64,000 nt of DNA from Sepioteuthis lessoniana (Eukaryota > Mollusca > Cephalopoda > Myopsida > Loliginidae), in assembly GCA_963585895.1 (NCBI GenBank), contig OY757939.1, positions 38,672,456-38,736,455 of the forward strand, in the 5' to 3' direction. The notes under the pieces were generated by a model that had not been told where the DNA came from, did no database searches, and saw nothing but the letters and a program-made list of their open reading frames with translations. The position numbers and the translations under genes are program-made. Numbering within the stretch: the stretch's first letter is position 1; each line of letters opens with the position of its first letter. This document shows positions 49,686-59,147 of the stretch, one piece after another.

Positions 49686-50795
49686 AGCCGTACAGGTTAG
49701 CGTGCAATATCATCTAATTCGGTAATTTATACTTTACGAGTTCGAACTAGACCATAGCACCGCCGAAATAACCCAAAAGATTTGTTGTACGAAAAGACGA
49801 AGACACAGTTGATCAAATTACAATAATCAGATGGTTGAAGAAATTTTCCTTGGGTTGCAAGAAGGTCGACGATCAGACTGTATTAGGTAGACCTAAAACC
49901 ACGGATTCCGAGGGCGTGCTCCCAGACATAGAAGTAAATCCAGTGAGTAGAACTCGAAGAGTATTAGGCGAGATCAGCATTCCACAGTCCAGTTAGTTGG
50001 TTGGTTGGTAGTTTGGGTTTTATGGCATATCAACCTTTGTAGGTTATTTAACGCCAAATCCATTTTTATGAAAATAGTTCTATTTCAAACAATCCAGTTT
50101 AGCATGAGTACACAGTTTAATTGTCAAAAATATTTCTATTTAAAGCTATTCAGTTAATTCAAACAATTTTTATTCAGCTAATTCAGTTTAGTATAAGTAC
50201 AGATTTTGTTTACACACAGTTAAATGTCAAAACAGTTCTATATTAAACAATTCAGCTTAGTCTAAGTACAGTTTCAATGTCAAAAACAGTTCCATTTAAA
50301 AAAAATTAGTTTAGCATAAACACGTAGTTTAAATGTAAGTACAGTTTAATTGTCAAAAACATTTCTATTTCAAGCTACTCTATTAAGTCAAACAGTTCTA
50401 ATAAATACGCAGTTTAAATGCAAAAAAAAACAGTAATCTCAAATCACGGTTTAGTTCTATTTAATCCATAGATAGGACCTTATCAGGTCCTAAAACTTCG
50501 GGTTCGAATGGACCACGGAGCGATGGCAATAAAGGGGTACTTCCCCAAAGTTCCTGCATTACTAGAACCTCACCATCAGATTGTTTAGCGTCATATCGGG
50601 GACACTCGTTGGGTGAGGGTCTTACCCCTCTGCAGAGAAGCAGTCGATGTATTCTACAGCCCCCGCCGACTGGACAATCACAGTCCAGTGTGGTTCGCCA
50701 CCTTCACAACCTCGGTGACAAAAGCATCTCGAGCTACCGAATTGTGCCTCACGTGTTACCAAAATATTGCAAAACTTTTGACTCACCCTAGTATT
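49686..50795 (+). pseudogene. Mariner transposase relic split by a family E element
   Basis: Left half 49686-49993: 'taattcggtaatttatactttacgagttcg' (IREFILYEF-like), 'aatcagatggttgaagaaattt' (RWLKKF-like), 'gtcgacgatcag', 'ggattccgagggcgtg' (DSE). Right half 50679-50795: 'cacagtccagtgtggttcgccacctt' (HSPVWFATF or SQSSVVRHLH in another frame) and 'gagctaccgaattgtgcctcacgtg' (SYRIVPHV). It parallels 41130-41640. Only the N-terminal DNA-binding part is represented. The 685-bp insert divides it. Confidence 0.78.
49994..50678 (-). mobile_element. Family E composite element, 685 bp, exact ends from target duplication
   Basis: CACAGTCCAGT is duplicated at 49983-49993 and 50679-50689, and in an uninterrupted relative (41430-41445) occurs once. 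On the minus strand the element starts ATTGTCCAGTCGGCGGGGGC, carries a ~220-bp head, a type-1 array (50085-50445) and the tail (GCGTTAAATAACCTAC, GATATGCCATAAAACCC), and ends with ACCAACCAACCAACTA. The 11-bp duplication and short-repeat 3' end mean LINE-mediated retrotransposition. No tRNA-like B box is seen on the sense strand. The internal array makes the plan SVA-like (SINE + variable array + tail). Confidence 0.93.
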
Positions 50796-51134
50796 ATCAA
50801 GAAACACAAATGAAATTATTAAGAAAATACAATTACTGTTAAGCGAATACAATAAGAAATAGTTATGAAAATAGAAGAGAAACAATTTCGTAAAATTTTT
50901 GGCAGTTTTCAGATAAGAAAGAATTTAAAAGAAAAAAAAATGATAAGGTATTTAAAATCAGGTTTACTAGGTGGTAACCATCTCCTCTCCTTCATGTAGA
51001 AGATTGTACTAGATTACATGGTACCAGAAGCATGGAATAATCTCTGATGTATAAATATACAAGGTGTGATGGGTCAACTGTCATCTAAATTACAGAAAAA
51101 TGAAAATAATACTGACATGTCCCTTAATCAGATA
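50796..51134. other. A-rich unassigned stretch
   Basis: No feature recognised. Confidence 0.4.
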
Positions 51135-51256
51135 ATCAGTTCGTCTAACTTGGATAGTTTTCGTGATGGTTGGTTGGTAGCCGTACAGCTGCTGCTTTGT
51201 GGGGTGCTGCCTCCAGGACTGGTTCAATCTTGCCCGCATCATTCTTGTGTAAAGAG
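51135..51256 (-). pseudogene. RTE-1 internal fragment
   Basis: 'agttcgtctaacttggatagttttcgtgatggttggttggtagccgtacagc...gtggggtgctgcctccaggac...cgcatcattcttgtgta' is the complement of the block encoding ARMLRAILNKSWRQHP...LPPITKTIQVRR. Truncated at both ends. Confidence 0.75.
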
Positions 51257-51710
51257 ACGTGTTCTTTAATAGTCACATACTCCTATTTTGTTTGTCTTTT
51301 TTTTTCAATTAATAATACCTAATAATAACTGTTTTGATTGTATAATGCGCAACGATTCCTCCTCTGAAGAAAAATAGGACACCTTTTCTTTCCTTTTTTT
51401 TTTTTTTTTTTCTTTTTTTTTTCTTTCTGTATTCTCTATTCCAGAGGAAAAAAAACCTTTTCGGGACTTTTTTAATATTTGCTTACAGAGCTTTCAATTT
51501 TTTTTCCCTTTGGCCGTATTTTTTTTTTTTTTCATTCTTTTATTATTTTTTTTTTTCTTGCAATCACATTTTTTTTACTCCCCCATCGTTCTGACAATGA
51601 AAGTATTCATATTTTAATATTTTATGCTCGGATTATTCGAAGTCTAAAAACTTCTCTGTTAGAATGAATCAAATATTCCAAATCCAAAACAGATTTATTT
51701 ACATCGACGT
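51257..51710. other. T-rich unassigned stretch
   Basis: Long T runs at 51297-51306, 51397-51421 and 51518-51558. No gene. Confidence 0.45.
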
Positions 51711-51717
51711 ATCAAAC

Positions 51718-51912
51718 ACTGGAGGCGTGCTTAGTGTTTCGGTTATCGTTGTATTAAATAGAATCGGTGACTCTAATTCAAATCAGAGGGTGTAATGGTT
51801 AAAGCACAGGACAGTGGAATCGTATTACGCGAGTTCGAATTCTAGTCGTGCAATTACGTTGACTTTCGAACAAATACCCTTGGAAAAGGTATGAACCCCT
51901 AGGTAGAGTTTC
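51718..51912 (+). mobile_element. SINE-C scrap followed by SINE-A, truncated
   Basis: 51722-51785: 'gcttagtgtttcggttatcgttg...ctctaattcaaatca' (SINE-C head). 51786-51905: GGGTGTAATGGTTAAAGCAC, GAGTTCGAATTCTAG and 'caaatacccttggaaaaggtatgaacccct' (SINE-A head and body, tail missing). Confidence 0.75.
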
Positions 51913-52060
51913 CGCTCTGCATTCTGTGGTCTCTGCTAAGGATCGAAACGGCTGTCCAGTTTTCCCTATGTCACACGTAGTGCTTGCCGGATTTTCTCGT
52001 CGTGGTAATTCAATATATAATATATAATTGCTCTATTTAAAAATAAAAATGTATATACAT
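51913..52060. other. Unassigned spacer
   Basis: No feature recognised. Confidence 0.35.
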
Positions 52061-52064
52061 ATAT

Positions 52065-52478
52065 ATATATATATCAAGGCAATAAAAATACCCAAAGTTT
52101 TATTCATTATGGGACTAAATACATGAAAAGTAAAAAAAGTGACTAGCTAACAGACCGGTTTCGCTCCTCGTTTAACGGAGCTGAAATCGAGGAAAATAAC
52201 ATATAAAACAAAAATATGGGAAATATTTAGGGTGGAGAAAAAATGATTATATTGGAGACAACCGGGAAATAATATTAAATCCCAGCAGATACTCTCTCTG
52301 TAAACAGAGAGACTGTCTTCTGGACAAAATGTGTATTGTCTCTAATACTTTAAGATGAAATGAAGAGTATGACTTGGTTAGGATGGTAAACAAGTCCACA
52401 CAAAAATTCTCAGCATAGTTACGATTATATATAAGGTGTTCTGCCATAGAAGACCATTTTGCATTTACTGTATTAAGG
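52065..52478 (-). pseudogene. Penelope-like element, C-terminal end and 3' region
   Basis: The minus-strand frame (52247-52447) reads MAEHLIYNRNYAENFCVDLF, then ILTKSYSSFHLKVLETIHIL and REYLLGFNII. This matches the region after the GIY-YIG endonuclease of Penelope-like proteins (SxxAEHLxxN..., xxLExIHI). The Met is not a true start. Downstream (52244 to 52141) is a hammerhead-like segment (separate entry). Only the last ~420 bp are present; the break at ~52478 faces a plus-strand Penelope-like copy. Confidence 0.7.
52152..52193 (-). ncRNA. Degenerate hammerhead-like motif of a Penelope-like element
   Basis: On the minus strand: stem GCTCC / GGAGC (52177-52181 and 52163-52167), then CGAAAC (52158-52163), then CGGTC with the GUC triplet (52153-52155). 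A hammerhead would have CUGAUGAG immediately before the first stem; here it reads GATTTCA, so the catalytic box is missing or decayed. Minimal-stem-III hammerheads are known in Penelope-like elements, which supports the placement but not activity. Confidence 0.4.
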
Positions 52479-52484
52479 AATCCT

Positions 52485-53770
52485 TTGATTTTGATTTTTC
52501 TAGTTTCATAAAACGATACTCCTTCACTGACAAGTTTATGTTATTTTGATGTATCTAGTTTATTTACCTGCTTATCTCTTCTTAAGATTATCGATATATG
52601 TACCGATTTACTATGTCGTAGCCATTTGTGTCCCTCCTCAATTTGCTGAGAACATTTATTGAGTTAATAAATTTTTCTACAATGTATGTAGAATTTAGTT
52701 TCGATAATATTATGTACAGACAAATAGATGAGGTTTCTATGGGGTCTCCCTAGGGACCTGCTTTGGCTAATATTTTCCTGGGGCTTCATAAAAAGGGATT
52801 ACTGTCCAGTTAGAATTATCCGGTTGTCTATTTTCGTTATGTTGACGATACATTTTGTCTTTTTATATCGAGACTGAGGCAGACTTTTTCTTTAACTCCC
52901 TAAATAAGATCCATCCAGCCTTTAGATTTAAACTAGATGCAGAAACTCTTTATACGTTCCCCTTTCTAGATTTTTTAGTTCGTGGGATTCCTTTACGTTA
53001 TGTCACGTCGATATATCGTAAACCTACATTTACTGGTCTTTATACCTGGTGCGATTCTTTTTGCCTTACCAAACAAAAAATTAACCTAATTAACACATGG
53101 AGGCTTAATGATTTGCTCTGAATCTACACTTGATACAAAGATGAAATTTATATCTACCATCTATACAACAATTGGCCTTGGGCGTAGAGTGTTCGCCAAT
53201 GGCCCAGGAGACCGGGGTTCAATCCCAGGTCGCGTCATACCAAAGACTTTAAAATGGTACTTGATACCTCCTTGCTTAACATTCAGCAATATAAGGTATG
53301 TATCAAGGGTAATCCAGGGAAAGGAATAGCGCACTACCCTACACCTCACTGTAGTAGCTACTGAAAAGGGAGCTTTCAGCTCGCCCTCGACTACGGTCGC
53401 CAACTTTACTTACATTTTTTACAACAATGAATTACCACAGAATGTTGAGCAAACAGTTATAAATAATAAAATAACTGATTTTAACAAAACTGAACAGGCA
53501 TCAGTACAAAGGTACACTGTTTATTTGTGTCTCCCTTGGTTAGGTTAAAGTAGTGAGAGATTTGCTAAGCGAATCTTACACACTGTACAGAGATGTTATT
53601 GTTCAGACAATGTACGGATTGTCTTTAAAACTAAGTCTATTCTGGCATCTATCCATAAAGACGTTCCTCCTACACGTCATAATATTCTCTTATTTACTAA
53701 TAGTCCGACTGAAAATCTTATGAATACAGACGGGTCTTCTAGAGCAGAACACCTTATGAATAATTTTGAC
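52485..53770 (+). pseudogene. Penelope-like reverse transcriptase, interrupted by SINE-B
   Basis: Blocks in order: FIELINFSTMYVEFSF (~52655-52700), MYRQIDEVSMGSP-stop-GPALANIFLG (52712-52785; the stop TAG at 52751 replaces the Leu of GSPLGPALAN), FRYVDDTF (52832-52855, catalytic YVDD intact), then after a frameshift IETEADFFFNSLNKIHPAFR, YTFPFLDFLV and SIYRKPTFTGLY (to 53121). A SINE-B lies at 53173-53419. Homology resumes with LGDRFAKRILHTVQRCYCSD, VRIVFKTKSILASIHKDV and SSRAEHLMNNFDY (to ~53775). YVDD and YRKPTFTGLY are characteristic of Penelope-like elements. The GIY-YIG catalytic part is not visible. Dead. Confidence 0.88.
53173..53419 (+). mobile_element. SINE-B, 247 bp, exact ends from target duplication
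   Basis: TACAACAAT is duplicated at 53164-53172 and 53420-53428. The A-box region is TGGCCTTGGGCGTAGAGTG and the B box GGGTTCAATCCCAGG, i.e. a tRNA-derived Pol III promoter. Body: CATACCAAAGACTTTAAAAT, GTACTTGATACCTCC, 'taagg(g)taatccagggaaagg', GTAGTAGCTACTGAAAAGGG, 'cgccctcgactacggtcgcc', ending ACTTTACTTACATTTTTT. It lies in the sense direction of the Penelope-like gene. Confidence 0.95.
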
Positions 53771-53906
53771 TATTGAAAATTTTAGTGCATGATGAAAAAA
53801 AAAAGGTGTTCGGTCAAATCTTGTCTCCTGGGAATCGTTGCTACACTTCACTACAACTATATCCAGGCAACAACCTCAATCCTGCCGCAAAACGCGTCAA
53901 TCATAT

Positions 53907-53938
<32 letters not shown>

Positions 53939-53962
53939 CAATCTCCAATACAAATTTGACAC

Positions 53963-53997
<35 letters not shown>

Positions 53998-54145
53998 GAG
54001 TCATACAAATCTCGACTTAAACATTCACCTGACTGTATTTTTCGATTTTTTCGAATTCTCAAATATCTTTCTTTCTCTGCCTGATGATTGACATATAAAG
54101 GCGGCATGAAACCTTTGGTCGCAGATAAGCATCCATGGTTTTAAA
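53771..54145. other. Two (AC)n tracts and unassigned sequence 3' of the Penelope-like copy
   Basis: (AC)n at 53910-53935 and 53966-53995. The remainder may be Penelope-like 3' flank but I cannot prove it. The 103-residue frame is driven by the AC repeats. Confidence 0.5.
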
Positions 54146-54410
54146 TATATATAAAAACTAATATATATATATATATATATATATATTTAATTTTATGGGG
54201 GAATTGCTATGAATAACATTAGTCTAGGTAGAATTATTTCATTTGAATGATTAAAATTTGATGTACTAAAATACGATATGTCTTTATAATAATTTTTAAT
54301 ATAATTTTTTATAGAACCTTGGATAGTTAGGCATATGTGTTTTTGCAGCAGTAAATTTTCATCTATTAAATTTGAAGTGTAATGAAATCGGATATTCTAT
54401 ACATGTCAAG
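54146..54410. other. (TA)n and AT-rich unassigned stretch
   Basis: (TA)n at 54162-54187. Nothing else recognised. Confidence 0.4.
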
Positions 54411-54411
54411 T

Positions 54412-54665
54412 ACCGGACTATTCGCCAATGGTCCGGGAGACTGGGGTTCAATCCTAGGTCGAGTCATACCAAAGACTCAAAAAATGGCACTTGATGCTGC
54501 CTTGCTTAACACTCAGCATTATATAGTTAGGGTCAAGGGTAAAAGGGAGTAATCCAGGGAATGGAGTTGCGCCGTCCCCTACTCCTAGGTGTAGTAGCTA
54601 TTGAAAAGGGAGCCTTCAGGTCACCCTCGACTATGGTCGCCAACTTGACTTACTTACTTATACAT
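54412..54665 (+). mobile_element. SINE-B, near full length
   Basis: 'cggactattcgccaatggtccgggagactggggttcaatcctagg' (A box decayed, B box GGGTTCAATCCTAGG) through 'accctcgactatggtcgccaacttgacttacttactta', showing the (CTTA)n 3' end. Confidence 0.9.
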
Positions 54666-55078
54666 GCCAAAGTAAATTGATACATAAGGCTACTAGGGTT
54701 GAATTGAGTGAGGTTTATTTAGGTGAAATAAGGGGGGGTTAGGGGGGGTCTGGTTGTGAAGTAGGAAAGAGTTATCTTCATTCATTTTTTTGTTTGAGTT
54801 GATCTGAAGAAATCCTGTTAATATTGTTTGAGTTGATCTGAAGAAATCCTGTTAATTTTAGTGTATTATCAATGCTTTTTAACAGGATAGAAATAAATTT
54901 ATCATGTAACCGATTGTTGTTTTTTTTTATTTTGGAAAAAAAATAATTTGCTTTGTAAATTTTATTTACATTGAGCTCTTGACCGGGACGATTTAATTTT
55001 AAATATTCTATATTTGAATATTTGGATTGTCCTGCTTTGAATTGTTTCCAACTCCGGATTAGGTGGATTGATTACTGA

Positions 55079-55080
<2 letters not shown>
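54666..55080. other. Unassigned with a 34-bp tandem duplication
   Basis: 'gtttgagttgatctgaagaaatcctgttaat' is repeated at 54793-54823 and 54827-54857. The rest is unassigned. Confidence 0.5.
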
Positions 55081-55140
<60 letters not shown>

Positions 55141-55322
55141 TGGGGAAAACAGGAAATAAATCTGACTGCATGAAAATGTTAAAAAATGAAAAGAACAAAA
55201 AAATTCACTGAAAACTTAGTGTTTTTTCATTTTTGAACATTTTCAGATAGATAGATAGATAGATAGATTCTGTGATAACTTCCAGGAGAGATAGATAGAT
55301 TGCTAAATAGATAGGAACAGGC

Positions 55323-55358
<36 letters not shown>

Positions 55359-55365
55359 GGATTTA
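55081..55365. repeat. (TA)n and (GATA)n tracts
   Basis: (TA)n 55081-55137; (GATA)n 55246-55268 and 55326-55358 with spacer. Confidence 0.9.
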
Positions 55366-55489
55366 GTATTAAGCTTTCTATTGACTTTTTCTTACTGGCG
55401 TGTGAGATGTCGCAAGTGTCGCAGAACAATTTGTGCTACATCAGATTTTTTGGTAATCAACAAAATATTTTTGCCAATTTGAGGGAGTA

Positions 55490-56140
55490 TTGTGGACAGA
55501 ATACATGTGCTTTCATCAAAGTGACATCTCCATGCTAAAGGGTGGTCCTTTGAAACGAGAGGATAAGTTCACCAACCTAGGAAGCAGCGTCTCATCAACC
55601 GAGGATGACATCAACACGCGACTAGCAAAGGCATGGACAGCCTCGATAGGCTATCGGTCATATGAAAGTCAAATCTGACCGATAAAATAAAACGCAATTT
55701 TTTCCAAGCAGCGATTGTGTCGATACTGCTATATGCACCACATGGATGCTAACTAAACGTATAGAGAAAAAGCTTGACGACAGTTACACAAGAATGCTGC
55801 GAGCTGTATTGAATAAGCCCAGGAGACAACACCCCACAAAACAGCAGCTGTACGGCCACCTATCGCCCCTCACGAAAACTATCAAAGTTATATGAACCAG
55901 TCATGCAGGACACTGGGGTAGAAATGAGGAGGAACTCAAGTGATGTCCTCCTGTAGATCCCTGCACATAGACGAGCAAAGGTAGGACGATCAGCTAAAAC
56001 ATATATACAACAGCTCTGTGTCGATACAGGATGTAACCTGGAAGACCTCCCGGGAGCGATGGACGATAGAGACGGGTGACGAGAGAGGGTCGGGGAAATC
56101 TTGGCTAGCAGCGCAATATGATGATAATGATGATTGATCT
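55490..56140 (+). pseudogene. RTE-1 reverse transcriptase C-terminal pseudogene
   Basis: TEYMCFHQSDISM, LGSSVSSTEDDINTRLAKAW, then frameshifted ILLYAPHGC (the GCTTW block, several bases lost), NYTRMLRA and KVGRSAKTYIQQLCVDTGC..EDLPGAMDDRDG. It ends near 'gcaatatgatgataatgatgat'. At least four frameshifts or stops. It reaches a little further 5' than the copies at 10.5, 24 and 58.6 kb. Confidence 0.88.
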
Positions 56141-56144
56141 GTGT

Positions 56145-56268
56145 ACCGATGGCGCTAGCGTTTGATAAATGATAAGTTTGTCTCTCTGCTATCCGTCCTT
56201 ATCGACCATAGCTCTTTACAAGTCCTCTAGACGACATCTGATATCTGCTCAGAGCAGAGGGATATAAG
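56145..56268 (-). pseudogene. RTE-1 3'-end relic
   Basis: 'ggcgctagcg...tctgctatccgtccttatcgaccatagc...caagtcctctagacgacatctgatatctgctcagagca' is a decayed complement of 'YIQQLCEDTGC.PEDLP.AMNDREKWRERVR'. It lies tail to tail with the preceding copy. Confidence 0.55.
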
Positions 56269-56849
56269 TTTTTGCAGCTCAGTCTTTTTGTCGCAGATTC
56301 GTAGCGGCAAACTCACGTTTAGCCTTTTTGTACAGGGTGCAGAAGCAAAAAACGGAATAGGGAGGATTGGATTCATGCATTTACTATAGGGTGGGGAAGC
56401 AAAATATGTATAACCCAGTTGCCGTGATGGTTGAATGTATTAATTATTTTATAATTTGGTTTGGTTGGGCCGCGAGTCTTTCAGTTAGATCTTAAGTTAG
56501 CAAAAATCTTTAAGTGGAAATGGAAGTCAAATTGGAAAGTTCAAGCGAGTATACCCTGACCAGGAGATGGGACCTGTCACTTCTATACAGGAAGACCAAA
56601 TATAAACAAAATACATTCATTTCTTGTCACAAATTTGATTGAGTAAATGAAAAACACAGTAAACATTTGGGGACACTTATGAGATGACGCTGTAACTTAG
56701 CGAAATGACATCACCCAACCTATATCCTAAATTTAGATATATAAAACTTGATAAATTTTTAAAATGTTGTAACTTGTCAGTTGGAAGCAGTTAAGGTTAA
56801 ACATTGATCAAGGGGGTCTTTTTGTGCCGCTGTTCATAGACCCTTGCAG

Positions 56850-56897
<48 letters not shown>

Positions 56898-57160
56898 ATG
56901 CAGTCAGACCATCGATCAGTGTATCTAGATGATGAAGCGACAATTTCTATATATTGGACTTATTACTGTTACACCAATACGTTCCAATGAATGATTAATT
57001 GTTGACGGTGAGTTCTTCTTGTCTATGAGTTGCCATCACCCAGGCAACTGGGTTCTAAAGAATCACCCCAACCGTTCGAAGAAGTTCCAGATGAATTGTG
57101 TCATTCCCTATCTATGATCTTTCAAACACAGCGTACGCACAGAAAGGGTTGATAAACAAA
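56269..57160. other. Unassigned stretch with (CT)n
   Basis: (CT)n at 56852-56895. A short direct repeat 'ggggtg..ggaagcaaaa' (56335-56355 and 56389-56405). No gene supported. Confidence 0.4.
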
Positions 57161-57162
57161 TT

Positions 57163-57345
57163 ATCAGGAAACGCATTTGGCGCCGTTACCAGGATAAGAC
57201 CAAAGTAAAAGTACCGTGACAACTATAGTACCACATTTGGCGCCGTTACCAGGACAAGACCAATCATATTTATTACATTTCGTACCACAAATGTTGTCGT
57301 GCATAACGGTATTACATTTGGCGCTGGTATCAGCATTGGTAGTTA
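57163..57345 (+). repeat. Three copies of a primer-binding-site-like block
   Basis: CATTTGGCGCCGTTACCAGG occurs at about 57173 and 57233, and a weaker CATTTGGCGCTGGTATCAGC at 57317, each followed by 'acaagacc'-like or diverged text. ATTTGGCGCCGTTxCC is typical of the sequence right after the 5' LTR of many Ty3/gypsy elements (primer-binding site). No LTR or gag-pol is recognisable nearby, so this is a relic at best. Confidence 0.4.
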
Positions 57346-57456
57346 TGACCACGATATGATTATTCCAATTTTTTTTTAAAACTTGATGAATGTAAATTTT
57401 CATGATTAGCTCTATTATTCAAGCACCTTTTAAATTAAAATTCAGCCCAATATGAG

Positions 57457-57690
57457 CGGGGGTGTCCTGGTTAATGGTTAAAGCGATGGACTGCGGAAGC
57501 GTAGTACGCAAGTTCGTACTCCAGTTGCGCTATTACGTTCACTTTCGGGCAAATCCCCATGGGAAAGGTATGAACCCCCTTATCCTCCCAGCTTTAGGTT
57601 AAATAGTACCGCTACTGCTCTTCTAGGAGAATGGCTTTGGCATTAAATAACCTAAAAAGAGTTGATATGCCATTAAACAAAGAAACCAAA
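57457..57690 (+). mobile_element. SINE-A, 234 bp, full-length reference copy
   Basis: The 10-bp duplication CCAATATGAG (57447-57456, 57691-57700) gives exact ends and covers the mariner start codon. A box 'tggttaatggttaaagcgatgg', B box-like AGTTCGTACTCC. Body: CGCTATTACGTTCACTTTCG, GGCAAATCCCCATGGGAAAG, CTCCCAGCTTTAGGTTAAAT, 'taccgctactgctcttctaggagaatgg'. Tail: CTTTGGCATTAAATAACC, GTTGATATGCCATTAAAC and a short A/C-rich end. Confidence 0.95.
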
Positions 57691-58243
57691 CCAATATGAG
57701 TGGACAAGAAAAGAAACGACAAAGAATCTAGGATTTGGTTAACGCCGAAATCAAGCCAAAGTTTCTTTGTATACCATATACAAAGCAAAGAAAAAAATTA
57801 TGGAAAAGGAGGAGTGGAGGGTTGAATAAAAACGTAAAGAAGACTTTTTAACTATTCTCACTACGGCAATTAAGGAGCCCACTGCGTCAATGAAAAGGCG
57901 CGCTATTAAATTAAAAGTCAAGAAGAAAACTGCGAAAACAGCAATTAAACAAGATTAAAGACTAAACCTTAACTCACTCTTTAACTTACATTATATGGGG
58001 TGTTTTAGAAAACAAAACAAATGTATCTTCCCATCCAAATATTGGTTCGTTTAAGACTGCTACTGAGGAGAAATGGAATAAAATATCTAAAGAATTCATT
58101 TTGAAGGCGGGCAAATCGTTTCGAAGGTGTGTTGATACAATGATTGAAAAAATGGCGGCCATGTCGAGTAAATTTACTGTTTTGTGTCTTTCTTCTTATT
58201 TTGTTGTTTATTTTTTAAATTAAAATTAATCTGGTTTTATAAT

Positions 58244-58536
58244 CCTATTTACCCAACCCCTCCGCTCGGGCAGGATATGACTCAAGGTCAATTTTTAAGC
58301 GGAGTTTAACAGGTTTGAATTCAGAGTTTTCCTTCTCCTAGACTAGTTGCCTCACTAAGGCTGAAGAACCCAGTCTGCCCTACTATTTACCCATAGCTGG
58401 AGGGAGCATAATTGGATTCATACCTTTCCCAAGGGTATTAGTGCTATGTGAAATGCAATCAGTCTCGTCCAGGATTTGAACTCGTGTCGCCGTGTCCCTG
58501 TCCTACGACGATAACCATTACAGCACGGCCACCTCC
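58244..58536 (-). mobile_element. SINE-C, 293 bp, full length
   Basis: A 14-bp duplication, TCTGGTTTTATAAT, at 58230-58243 and 58537-58550. The plus text runs from CCTATTTACCCAACCCCTCC to CGATAACCATTACAGCACGG. The minus strand therefore reads an A box CCGTGCTGTAATGGTTATCG and B box GAGTTCAAATCCTGG. It shares >90% with 42948-43236 by eye. Confidence 0.95.
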
Positions 58537-58555
58537 TCTGGTTTTATAATAGAGT

Positions 58556-59095
58556 CGTTTAACATCGACACACGGCTAACGAATGCATGGACAGCTAACG
58601 ATAGGCTATCGGTCATATGGAAATCAGACCTGACTGATAAAATGAAACGCAGTTTCTTCCAGGCAGCGGTCGTGTCGATACTACTATATGGATGCACTAC
58701 TTGGACGCTAACTAAACGGCTGGAGAAGAAGCTGGACGGCAATTACCCAAGAATGTTGCGAGCAATATTGAACAAGTCCTGGTGGCAACACCCCACAAAG
58801 CACCAACTATACGGCCACCTGCCTTCCATCACGAAAACTATCCAAGTTAGACGAACCAGACATGCAGGACACTGCTGGAGAAGCAAGGACGAGCTCATAA
58901 GTGATGTACTCCCATGGACCCCCACATATGGCCAAGCAAAAACAGGACGGCCAGCTCGAACATACATACAGCATCTATGTGAAGATACTGGATGTAGCCC
59001 TGAAGACCGGCCAGAGGCGATGAATGATAGGGAGAAGTGGCGAGAGAGGTTCAGGGATATCCGTGCAAGCGGTACGACATGATGATGATGATTAT
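58556..59095 (+). pseudogene. RTE-1 reverse transcriptase C-terminal fragment, open frame intact
   Basis: 5'-truncated at NIDTRLTNAW (~58562). Continuous frame: RLSVIWKSDLTDKMKRSFF, LLYGCTTWTLTKRLEKKLDG, NYPRMLRAILNKSWWQHPTK, VRRTRHAGHCWRSKDEL, ARTYIQHLCEDTGCSPED and NDREKWRERFRDIRASGTT, then stop. The (GAT)n 3' end is at 59079-59095. The upstream residues of the open frame (MSLSYDDNHYSTA...) belong to SINE-C and mariner sequence. It preserves TGG where the 28-kb copy has TGA. It lacks the catalytic domain. Confidence 0.92.
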
Positions 59096-59147
59096 TATTC
59101 TGGTATATTCCTAATTTTGCTTCGCACCCTGTAAACCTTTTTCGTAA
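59096..59147. other. Short spacer
   Basis: No feature recognised. Confidence 0.3.

Larger units (their letters stand above)
57405..58563 (+). pseudogene. Deleted mariner/Tc1-like transposon carrying SINE-A and SINE-C
   Basis: The host element begins near 57405 (AGCTCTATTATTCAAGCACC) and ends near 58563 (TTATAATAGAGTCGTTTAA), imperfect inverted ends. The transposase starts at 57696 (ATGAGTGGACAAG; MSGQEKKRQRI). 'SGGLNKNVKKTF', 'KEPTASMKRRAIKLKVKKKT' and 'AIKQD' follow, with stops. The sequence then jumps to YIIWGVLENKTNVSSHPNIG, SLKTA-like text, EEKWNKISKEFILKAGKSFR, RCVDTMIEK and a stop (~58165). The DD34E/D catalytic centre is in the deleted part. Two SINEs sit in its ends. Confidence 0.82.

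Noticed and set aside
54082..54125. Hammerhead ribozyme (CTGATGA ... GAAAC ... GTC)
   Set aside because: The bases between CTGATGA and GAAAC do not form a stem, so the order of motifs is probably chance.
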